Assembly: GCA_009783245.1 (NCBI GenBank)
Contig: WRHL01000002.1
Location: forward strand, 1-64,000
DNA from: Coriobacteriia bacterium
Lineage (GTDB): Bacteria; Actinomycetota; Coriobacteriia; Coriobacteriales; UBA8131
Direction of reading: 5' to 3'
DNA length: 64,000 nucleotides
The translations under genes were made by a program, and so were the position numbers. Below are positions 53,654-61,628 of this stretch, piece by piece; the first letter of the stretch is position 1; each line of letters begins with the position of its first letter. The notes under the pieces were generated by a model, which saw nothing but the letters and a program-made list of their open reading frames with translations, searched no databases and was not told the DNA's origin.

Positions 53654-54757
53654 ATGAATCCCAAGAAGCGCCTATATCGAAGCAACGACTCTGTCTTTGC
53701 CGGTGTCTGCGGAGGTATCGCTGAGTACCTTGATTTCGACCCCACCATCATACGCATCCTCACGGTACTTCTGGTCCTCGCTGGCTTTGGGATACCGATA
53801 ATCGCCTATCTTATCGCCTTGATCGTCATGCCCAAGCAACCGAATGACTACACCGGCTATATCGACGTTGAGCCAAGCTCCCCGCGCACCTACTCAGCCA
53901 CTCCCCAAGCGGCTACAGCTGACCAGGCTTCCCAAGCCGCCTCGTCTGCATCCGCGTCCCAGGCAGCGTCCGCGTCCCAGTCCTCCTGGACGGCTCCCCC
54001 TGACCAAACCGCCGCCGATCAAACCAACGCTGATCACGCAACCACCGATCCTTCTCCCCAAGCTACCTATACCGCAGCCCCTGGCTCATCGGCCCCTGGC
54101 CCATCGCCTCAGCCTGACTATAGCGCAACCCCTCCAGGCCGGGCATACACAACCAGCAACCCCCAGGCCTATGATGCCGGCCCCATCAACAGTCCCGTCC
54201 AAGAAGCAGCAAAGCCTCGACGCAGGCTCCAAACCGGCATCATCCTGGGGATCATCCTTGTCTGCGTTGGCTTGATCGCGCTCTTTGGGGTCTTCCTGAA
54301 TATCTCCCCCTGGCGTTTCTGGCCCTTGATCGTTGTCATCCTGGGCTTTGCTGTGCTTTGCACCCCTGGCGAAAAAGGATGGAGCCTGGCGCGCGCTGGG
54401 AATGGGATCGTGCTGGTGGTCATCGGCTGCGCCCTGCAACTGTGGGCGCTGGGTATCGTCTCGGCCTTTGCCTTCTGGCGCATCTTGATCTACCTGTGGC
54501 CGGTCCTGCTCATCGTCATCGGCCTCTCCATCATCGGCGCCGCCACCAAGCAGTCGGCCTTCAACCTCTTTGGCTCACTGCTGCTCTGCGCCACCATCCT
54601 GGTAGGGATGTGGAGTTTTGGCCAGATCGGTGGACAGGCGGTGGATGTCGTCCTCCCTGGAGGACGCGTTTTCTCGATAACCATTCCTGCGCCGGACATC
54701 TTCCCCTTTGACAACGATCCCCTGTTCAAGGAGATACATATCCTCCCCTTCCGCTGA
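53654..54757 (+). CDS. PspC-domain membrane protein with low-complexity linker and LiaF/DUF5668-like membrane region
   Basis: KKRLYRSNDSVFAGVCGGIAEYLDFDPTIIRILTVLLVL; A/S/Q/P-rich linker; multiple TM. Confidence 0.82.
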   Translation: MNPKKRLYRSNDSVFAGVCGGIAEYLDFDPTIIRILTVLLVLAGFGIPIIAYLIALIVMPKQPNDYTGYIDVEPSSPRTYSATPQAATADQASQAASSASASQAASASQSSWTAPPDQTAADQTNADHATTDPSPQATYTAAPGSSAPGPSPQPDYSATPPGRAYTTSNPQAYDAGPINSPVQEAAKPRRRLQTGIILGIILVCVGLIALFGVFLNISPWRFWPLIVVILGFAVLCTPGEKGWSLARAGNGIVLVVIGCALQLWALGIVSAFAFWRILIYLWPVLLIVIGLSIIGAATKQSAFNLFGSLLLCATILVGMWSFGQIGGQAVDVVLPGGRVFSITIPAPDIFPFDNDPLFKEIHILPFR

Positions 54758-54785
54758 CAGATCGACTGGATTGGATGAGTTCTAC

Positions 54786-55220
54786 ATGGGCCCTGGATTC
54801 AACAAGAACACGATAGTCGTCCTTATCGGCGGCTTCTTCATCCTCATGGGAGTATGGTTCCTCTTCTCGCAGGTCTTTGGGGTCGCTTTACACATGTTCT
54901 GGAGGACTTTCACCATCATCCTCAGCATACTCTGTTCACTGACGATAATAGCGGGGGGCGTATTGTTGCTTGTCAGCGCACGGCAGAAGTCAACCGACCA
55001 AACCCCGGGTAAGAGCAAGAAGCTCTGTCGTTCGACCTCCAACAAGAAGCTGGGCGGCGTTTGCGGAGGCATCGCTGCCTACCTGAACATCGAACCGGTG
55101 ATCATCCGTGTTGTCGTCGTCGCCCTCTGCCTCATCAGTTTCTACCTGATTGTGCCGCTCTACCTCATCCTCTGGATGGTAATGCCTCCCGATTCCAGGG
55201 AATTCAACACGTGGGTATAG
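54786..55220 (+). CDS. PspC-domain membrane protein
   Basis: KKLCRSTSNKKLGGVCGGIAAYLNIEPVIIRVVVVALCLISFYLIVPLYLILWMVMP. Confidence 0.8.
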   Translation: MGPGFNKNTIVVLIGGFFILMGVWFLFSQVFGVALHMFWRTFTIILSILCSLTIIAGGVLLLVSARQKSTDQTPGKSKKLCRSTSNKKLGGVCGGIAAYLNIEPVIIRVVVVALCLISFYLIVPLYLILWMVMPPDSREFNTWV

Positions 55221-55620
55221 GCGCTTTGAGCAACGTGACAGTGGAGCGGTATCACGGCCTCCAGCCAGGCATCCTACCGGATGCCGGCGAATCCTGCACC
55301 TTGGCTCAATCCTTGGTTCTATTCTGTTATCGTGGGTTTTATCGTTATTTCTTCCTGCATTCTTACATATTACCGCCTACTTACTCATTCATGAAAAGTC
55401 AAGACCCTATTCTTCTCCAAAAGCATTGCGAATTGGTGTAGAATGGCTTCAAGCCGTTCACAAGACGGCTCGTTTTATCCGCTGCTTTAATGTGTTTGTC
55501 ATTTAAGCAGTTTGGCAAACAGTATTTGGTAGCATAAACACACCACCTCAACGTAGTAGCTGCCGGAGGGAGCCGCAAGGATTGCGGCTTTGCACGATGG
55601 TATTGTTGTGGAGGATTATC

Positions 55621-56304
55621 GTGGGTTCAAACCGTAAGGCGTCAAAGAGGATTGCGAAAGCTTCTTCCTCTTTCGTTCTTACTTTCATTCTTTCCATTAC
55701 GGCTTTCACGCTTGCATTTGGAGATTTCGTTCCTGTCACAGAGGCCAGGGTCCTGGGCGTTGGACGTATCCAGAGCACTGTTCCTGACGCGCCCGTTGCC
55801 CCTGAGGAGAAATTCGCGCTTCCTATCGCAGAGAACCTCCTTGAGCAGGCAAATGAACTGGCTGAGCCAATCGCCCGCGAGGTCGCACCCGTTGCCGTCG
55901 CACAGCCTGCACGGATATCTTGGGATGACTATGCTGATATGGTGTCCGGCTCCGGAACTCCCTTTACCGCTGAGTACGGCTGGAAGAGCACCATGGCCAC
56001 CAACTATGCGACCTCCGTTTTCGGCGACTTCAGCGGCGATCAGTTCCTTGAGCAAACAACCGCCATGGGAACCACCACCACCACCACAAGCATGGGCGTT
56101 GCCCACAAAAGCATGCCCCTGGGAACCGTCATTGAGTTATACTGCCCTGACACCGGACTCAGCTGTATCGCAACGGTGGACGACCGTGGCCCCTACGGTG
56201 GCTACTGGGGCGGCCAGCCCGATACCTTCGACCTCCAGATGGGTGTCACCGCCGCACTTGGCAACCACTACGGCTGGTATCAGGTGCTGTATCGGATTGT
56301 CTAG
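55621..56304 (+). CDS. Secreted RlpA/3D-type double-psi beta-barrel protein
   Basis: GTG start after GGAGG; N-terminal TM; C-terminal MGVAHKSMPLGTVIELYCPDTGLSCIATVDDRGPYGGYWGGQPDTFDLQMGVTAALG. Confidence 0.75.
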   Translation: MGSNRKASKRIAKASSSFVLTFILSITAFTLAFGDFVPVTEARVLGVGRIQSTVPDAPVAPEEKFALPIAENLLEQANELAEPIAREVAPVAVAQPARISWDDYADMVSGSGTPFTAEYGWKSTMATNYATSVFGDFSGDQFLEQTTAMGTTTTTTSMGVAHKSMPLGTVIELYCPDTGLSCIATVDDRGPYGGYWGGQPDTFDLQMGVTAALGNHYGWYQVLYRIV

Positions 56305-56740
56305 AAACGTCATCTCCATAGAAGAATCCACCTTCAGCGGCAGCTCAGTGAGCGCCGCTGTTTGTGTATTGCCGCCAGATTCCCGGGTGACTGAAGAGCT
56401 TGCCGACGCTGTACTTACCCTGCGACCTACGCTTGCTCAACACGCCTGTAAACAGCAGGGCATGGGTCTGTTTGGCGATAAGATGGTCGGCGCTACCCTG
56501 CCGCATCTTCTTGAACATCTGGCAATCGATCTTCTGGTGGAGGAACAGCAGCAAGAGGTTGGCAACAACAACGCCCAGCACCTACCTTCTCGTCAGACCA
56601 TAGCCGGTGCAACCACCTGGCTTGACCGTGGGCAAGGGAAGATGCAGGTGCGGATCTCCTGTACCGCTCAAAACGCTGAAAGGACCTGCGCGGCGATTAC
56701 CAGCGCAGCTACACTGCTCAACGGCCTGCTTGGCCGGTGA
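56297..56740 (+). CDS. Small protein resembling the N-terminal domain of cyanophycin synthetase
   Basis: In-frame part of ORF 55652-56740 after the preceding stop; VTEELADAVLTLRPTLAQHACKQQGMGLFGDKMVGATLPHLLEHLAIDLLVEEQ resembles the LxHLLEHLAIEL region of CphA. TTG start at 56297 is a guess. Confidence 0.55.
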   Translation: MSRNVISIEESTFSGSSVSAAVCVLPPDSRVTEELADAVLTLRPTLAQHACKQQGMGLFGDKMVGATLPHLLEHLAIDLLVEEQQQEVGNNNAQHLPSRQTIAGATTWLDRGQGKMQVRISCTAQNAERTCAAITSAATLLNGLLGR

Positions 56741-56777
56741 ATGTGGTAGTATTCCACAAATAAAAAGGAGCGCTACC

Positions 56778-58043
56778 ATGACTGCGACAGGACACATACA
56801 GTTTGATGAGTGGGTGGATCTTTACGCCTCACGTGTTGAGACCATGCGAACCAGCGCTGTCCGTGACCTTTTTGCTGCCGCTTCGCGCTCAGATATCATC
56901 TCGCTCTCCGGAGGCATGCCGGACATCCGCCACCTTCCGCTAGACGAGGTGAGCAAGGTCGCGGCCAACGCGGTACTGCAAGAAGGTATTGCAGGGCTGC
57001 AGTACGGTGATACTACGGGGCGTATGCAAACCAAACAGATAATCTGTGGCCTTGTGCGCGACCTGGGTATCTTTGTCGCACCTGAGGACCTTACCGTGAC
57101 CACGGGCGCCCAGCAGGCACTTGACCTGCTCGCGAAATCATTCATCAACCCAGGGGATAACGTCATCACCGAGGGGCCGACCTATCTGGGTGCCCTGCAG
57201 GCGTTCTCCGCCTACCAGCCAAAGGTCCATACCATCCCCTTTGATGAGGACGGTATGCGCATGGATCTGCTGGAGGCAAAGCTTGAGGAGTTGGGCCCGC
57301 GTGGTGCGAAATTCATCTACACCATCCCCACCTTCCAAAACCCCGGCGGTGTGACCATGAGCCTGGGTCGGCGCCTCCAGCTGCTCAAGCTGGCACGCAC
57401 CTACCAGATACCGATTATTGAGGACGACCCCTACAGCAGACTCCGTTTTGAGGGAGAGACGGTGCCAAGCCTGCGCTCGCTTGATGAAGAGGTTATCTAT
57501 CTGGGTACCGTATCCAAGGTCTTTGCGCCGGGTCTCAGGACAGGTTGGGTTATCGCTCCGCGTCCTATCCTCCAAAAGCTCAATATGGTCAAACAGGGCA
57601 CGGACCTCTGCGGTTCAGCCCTCAACCAGGTTATCGTGGAGCATTACTTCAACGAAATCCCCTGGCGCGAGGTGCTTGAAACCATGATCAATACATACCG
57701 GGAGCGGCGCGATGCCATGCTCACGGCCCTGGAGGAGTTCTTCCCTCCAGAGGCCGCATGGACTCGTCCGTCTGGCGGTTTCTTTGTCTGGATCACATTG
57801 CCGGAATACGTCAACACGCCCCAGATCCTCTCTGTCGCGCTGGAGGCTGGCGTTACCTTTGTCCCAGGTGACGGCTGCTTCCCCAGTGACAGCGGTAGAG
57901 GGCACAATACCATGCGGATTGCCTTCTGTTATGAGGAACCCGAGAACCTCCGTGAAGCCATCCGTCGACTCTCATTGGTCATTGAGGAGCGCCTGGAGCT
58001 TTATCGCGCCTTCATCAACGCCGGTGTTCTTAAGGAGGACTGA
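56778..58043 (+). CDS. PLP-dependent class I/II aminotransferase (MocR/LysN-like)
   Basis: SLSGGMPDIRHLPLDEVSKVAANAVLQEGIAGLQYGDTTGRMQTKQII, TTGAQQALDLLAKSFINPGDNVITEGPTYLGALQAF, YLGTVSKVFAPGLRTGWVIAP; ATG 56778 after AAAAAGGAG. Confidence 0.92.
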   Translation: MTATGHIQFDEWVDLYASRVETMRTSAVRDLFAAASRSDIISLSGGMPDIRHLPLDEVSKVAANAVLQEGIAGLQYGDTTGRMQTKQIICGLVRDLGIFVAPEDLTVTTGAQQALDLLAKSFINPGDNVITEGPTYLGALQAFSAYQPKVHTIPFDEDGMRMDLLEAKLEELGPRGAKFIYTIPTFQNPGGVTMSLGRRLQLLKLARTYQIPIIEDDPYSRLRFEGETVPSLRSLDEEVIYLGTVSKVFAPGLRTGWVIAPRPILQKLNMVKQGTDLCGSALNQVIVEHYFNEIPWREVLETMINTYRERRDAMLTALEEFFPPEAAWTRPSGGFFVWITLPEYVNTPQILSVALEAGVTFVPGDGCFPSDSGRGHNTMRIAFCYEEPENLREAIRRLSLVIEERLELYRAFINAGVLKED

Positions 58044-59032
58044 TGGCATACAAGATCGCTGTGCTCATGGGTGGCAGCTCCTTTGAGCGGGAATTCTCGC
58101 TGGAGAGTGGCAAGCATGTCCTTAGGACACTTGAGGCGGAGGGGCATACGGTCCTGCCTTTGGATACCTCTTCGTCGCTTGTCGAGGTCCTCCGTGACGC
58201 TAAGCCCGATGTTGCTTTCATCGCCTTGCACGGTGGGCATGGTGAGGATGGGACCGTCCAATCCCTGCTCGAATACCTGGCAATTCCCTTTGTGGGCTCA
58301 CCATCCAGGGTCTGTCGTACAGCCTGGAACAAGAGCATGCTGCCCTGTATGGTGCTGTCGCGCCGTAAGGGAGCAGACGGCCCTTCTTCCTGGCCGAACT
58401 CGATCTGCCTGTCTGCCAGTAGCTTCAAGGACCTTGGCGCCGCCACAGCCCTCGATCTACTGCCTAAGAGGATCCCTTCTGGGTATCCCTTTGCCGTACT
58501 TCCCGCCTGTGGCGGGTCAGCCATGGGAGTCAACAAGGTTGAATCCTTTGACGAGCTGGCTCCTGCCATTTTGGAGGCGCTTTCCTTTGATGATGAGGTG
58601 TTGATCGAGGAGTGGGTCAGCGGCGTTGAGTTGGCTGTCAGTGTGATCGGGACAGCAGAAGATGCCAGAGCGCTTCCACCTGTTGAGATCTGCCCACACA
58701 CAGGTTTCTTCAATACCGAAGTCCGCCTCAACAGCGACCTGGTGGATTACTATGCTCCGGTCAGGCCGCAGTCGCTTTCACCGGATGAAGCAGAGGCTGC
58801 GCGTATCCGCACGCTTATCGAAGACGCGGCGCTTGAAGTACACCGCAGCTTTGGCTGCAGGGACCTCAGTCGCGTGGATATGTACTGGGACGGGCAGCAG
58901 GTGAAAGTCCTGGAGATCAATGTCTCTCCAGGCATGGCAGAATTCTCTCTTCTTCCCGTTGCATGCAAGGCAGCAGGGACTTCCTTTGGAGCCCTGCTGA
59001 ATGAGTTGCTGGACCAGGCTGTGAGCCGTTGA
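58043..59032 (+). CDS. Divergent D-alanine--D-alanine ligase-like ATP-grasp protein
   Basis: MGGSSFEREFSLESGKHVLRTL, FIALHGGHGEDGTVQSLLEYLAIPFVGS, RVDMYWDGQQVKVLEINVSPGM; overlaps the aminotransferase stop. Confidence 0.8.
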   Translation: MAYKIAVLMGGSSFEREFSLESGKHVLRTLEAEGHTVLPLDTSSSLVEVLRDAKPDVAFIALHGGHGEDGTVQSLLEYLAIPFVGSPSRVCRTAWNKSMLPCMVLSRRKGADGPSSWPNSICLSASSFKDLGAATALDLLPKRIPSGYPFAVLPACGGSAMGVNKVESFDELAPAILEALSFDDEVLIEEWVSGVELAVSVIGTAEDARALPPVEICPHTGFFNTEVRLNSDLVDYYAPVRPQSLSPDEAEAARIRTLIEDAALEVHRSFGCRDLSRVDMYWDGQQVKVLEINVSPGMAEFSLLPVACKAAGTSFGALLNELLDQAVSR

Positions 59033-59148
59033 CCTCTGGCAGCCGTTGACCTTCCAAACAAGGAAGGTACCCAAAAGCCAGCTTCATCCAGGAAGCCGAC
59101 AGATGAGAACAGGGCTCAGTGGTTATCTGGATAAAGACTCTGAGAAGG

Positions 59149-59628
59149 CTAGAAGCTTGACCAGTAGTTAGCTGGCAAGCCGTAGATTGTGGGATCGTAG
59201 ATCGCTGTTGCCAGGATCACGCCTGCGGCAATCAGTCCTAGCGCCCCCAGGATGATCCCTGCAATCGCCATTCCCTTTCTTGAGCTCTTCAATCCCAGGA
59301 TGCTGAAGATTATCGCAAGTATGGCAAGGGGGAGGTCCAAGGCGTTGAAACAACAGAGGAGTACCGATGCGATACCGATTATCATGCCTGTCAGCGCGAA
59401 TCCCTTACGGTCTTTTCCTGCTTGCTCTACCCCATAGGTTGGGATCGCCTGTCCCGGCGCATACACAGGTTGAGGGGTAACGGGCGGGATGCCAATGCTG
59501 CTCATCTGTTGCGGGTTCACCATCGGTTGCGTCTGTGCGGTCCATGCTTGACCATCCCAGTACCTGACTAATGAAGTGTCCCCAGCCGGATCAGGATACC
59601 AACCTGCTGGAGTCTGCCCGTTTGCCAT
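59149..59628 (-). CDS. DUF2510-containing small membrane protein (with DUF4190-like TM pair)
   Basis: PAGWYPDPAGDTSLVRYWDGQAWTAQT; two TM segments at the C-terminus. Confidence 0.82.
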   Translation of the reverse strand: MANGQTPAGWYPDPAGDTSLVRYWDGQAWTAQTQPMVNPQQMSSIGIPPVTPQPVYAPGQAIPTYGVEQAGKDRKGFALTGMIIGIASVLLCCFNALDLPLAILAIIFSILGLKSSRKGMAIAGIILGALGLIAAGVILATAIYDPTIYGLPANYWSSF

Positions 59629-59755
59629 GTTACTCTCCCTAATCTCACGTACAACTGTTATTGCGACTATCCTATATCATACCGCATCTTAATCAGGCAA
59701 CGTCAGCGAATTGTGAATTATAGAGCGAAGCGTAGTGACCGCCAGCTTCCAGCAG

Positions 59756-61627
59756 TTACTCATGGCTGCCCTGCTCAACGATATCGCCGTTCTCCATGAC
59801 CAGAATCAAATCAGCGTTACGGATAGTAGAGAGGCGATGGGCGATGATGAAGCTCGTCCGGTTGGCCATAAGGTTGTCCATCGCCTTCTGGATCTGGATC
59901 TCTGTGCGGGTGTCCACAGATGAGGTCGCCTCGTCCAAGATGAGTATCCTGGGGTCATGCAACACAGCGCGGGCGATGGTCAACAGCTGCTTCTGCCCCT
60001 GGGAGACATTGGAGGCCTCCTCGTTGAGCACCATGTCATAGCCGCCCGGAAGCGTGGAGATGAAGTGGTCCGCCTGTGCGATACGCGCCGCAGCCCTGAC
60101 TTCCTCATCAGTCGCCTCCAGCTTGCCGTAACGGATGTTGTCGGCAATACTGCCGTTGTAGAGCCAGGTGTCCTGCAGCACCATGCCAAAAAGCGAGCGC
60201 AGGTCGTCACGCTTGAACTGCCGGATATCATGGCCGTCCACCATAATCGAGCCTTCGTCCACATCATAGAAGCGCATCAAAAGCTTGACGATGGTCGTCT
60301 TGCCGGCGCCCGTATGCCCCACGATGGCGATCTTCTGTCCCGGCTCCACCTGCGCGGTGAAATCCCGGATGACCGGCTTTGTGGCGTCGTAGCCAAAACG
60401 TACACCCGCAAAGCCTACCTCGCCCACAACCCCCGCAGGGTCAACGCTCTCCTCGTCGCTGACATCGGCGGGTAGCTCCTCCTCCTCCAAGAAGGTGAAG
60501 ATGCGCTCCGCCGCAGCCATGGTCTGCTGGAGCACATTGGAGATCTGGCTGACCTGCATGATGGGCTGCTGGAAGTTGCGCATGTACTGCATGAAGGCCT
60601 GGATGTCGCCTACGGCGATGCGGCCGTTAATGGCCAGGTAACCGCCTATGACGCAGACCACCACGTAACCCAGGTTGCCGATGATGTTCATGATGGGCAT
60701 CATCATGCCTGAGAGGAAGTTCGCGCGCCAGGCCGCGTTGTACAGGGTCTCGTTACTCTCGTTGAACTGCGCAAGCGCCCGCTTCTCGCCGTTGAAGGCA
60801 CGCAGTATGGTGTGGGCGCCAAAGTTCTCCTCCACCATGCCGTTGACCTCGCCTAGGTACTCCTGTTGCGCGGTGAAGTGTTTCTGGGAACGCTTCACGA
60901 TCACAGCGATGATGCCGGCGCTGAGCGGTAGGGTCACCAGGGCGATGAGCGTCATAAGCCAGCTGATGCTGAACATCATGATGAGCACGCCGACCAATGT
61001 GGTGATAGAGGTGATGATCTGGGTGATGGAGCGGTCGAAGCTCTGCTGGACAGCATCCACGTCGTTGGTGATACGGCTCATCACGTCGCCCGTGGCTGTC
61101 TTGTCATAGTAGCTGAAGGGCAGGCGCATGATCTTCTCGTCGATATCCCGCCGAAGCGAATAGCAGATCTTGTTCGCAACGCCCGTCATGAGGAAGCCCT
61201 GGACAAATTGGAACAGCGCGCTGACCAGGTACAGGCCTATGAGCAGCAGGAGGATCCGGCCTATGGCCGTGAAGTCGGGGCCTGTGCCGGTGCCGGCGAT
61301 CTGGGCCATGATGCCCTCAAAGAGCTCTGTGGTGGCCATGCCCAAGACTTTGGGGCCGATGATGCCGAAGATGGTAGAGATCATGGCGAAGATGATGACG
61401 ATGACCACGGCCGGCTTATGCCTGCCCAGGTATCTGAGGAGCTTCTTCAGCGTGCCCTTGAAGTCCTTTGCCTTCTCGCCAGGCATCGCCATGTTATGGC
61501 CTCCGCCACCGGGGCCGCGGCGCCGACGGGCGGACTGCCGCTTGCTCTGCTGGGCGGCCCGTAGCTGCTTTAAGCGGATGTCATCGCGCGATGGTGTGCC
61601 TGTCTCTGTTGTCTGGTCGGCAGCCAT
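59756..61627 (-). CDS. ABC exporter half-transporter (permease-ATPase)
   Basis: GHTGAGKTTIVKLLMRFYDVDEGSIMVDGHDI, NVSQGQKQLLTIARAVLHDPRILILDEATSSVDTRTE. ATG at 61627, directly after the upstream stop. Confidence 0.92.
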   Translation of the reverse strand: MAADQTTETGTPSRDDIRLKQLRAAQQSKRQSARRRRGPGGGGHNMAMPGEKAKDFKGTLKKLLRYLGRHKPAVVIVIIFAMISTIFGIIGPKVLGMATTELFEGIMAQIAGTGTGPDFTAIGRILLLLIGLYLVSALFQFVQGFLMTGVANKICYSLRRDIDEKIMRLPFSYYDKTATGDVMSRITNDVDAVQQSFDRSITQIITSITTLVGVLIMMFSISWLMTLIALVTLPLSAGIIAVIVKRSQKHFTAQQEYLGEVNGMVEENFGAHTILRAFNGEKRALAQFNESNETLYNAAWRANFLSGMMMPIMNIIGNLGYVVVCVIGGYLAINGRIAVGDIQAFMQYMRNFQQPIMQVSQISNVLQQTMAAAERIFTFLEEEELPADVSDEESVDPAGVVGEVGFAGVRFGYDATKPVIRDFTAQVEPGQKIAIVGHTGAGKTTIVKLLMRFYDVDEGSIMVDGHDIRQFKRDDLRSLFGMVLQDTWLYNGSIADNIRYGKLEATDEEVRAAARIAQADHFISTLPGGYDMVLNEEASNVSQGQKQLLTIARAVLHDPRILILDEATSSVDTRTEIQIQKAMDNLMANRTSFIIAHRLSTIRNADLILVMENGDIVEQGSHE

Positions 61628-61628
61628 G

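Noticed and set aside
55520-55620. c-di-GMP (GEMM) or c-di-AMP riboswitch
   Set aside because: Only a GGCAAAC fragment and a GC hairpin are present; conserved receptor and P1 elements could not be found by eye.
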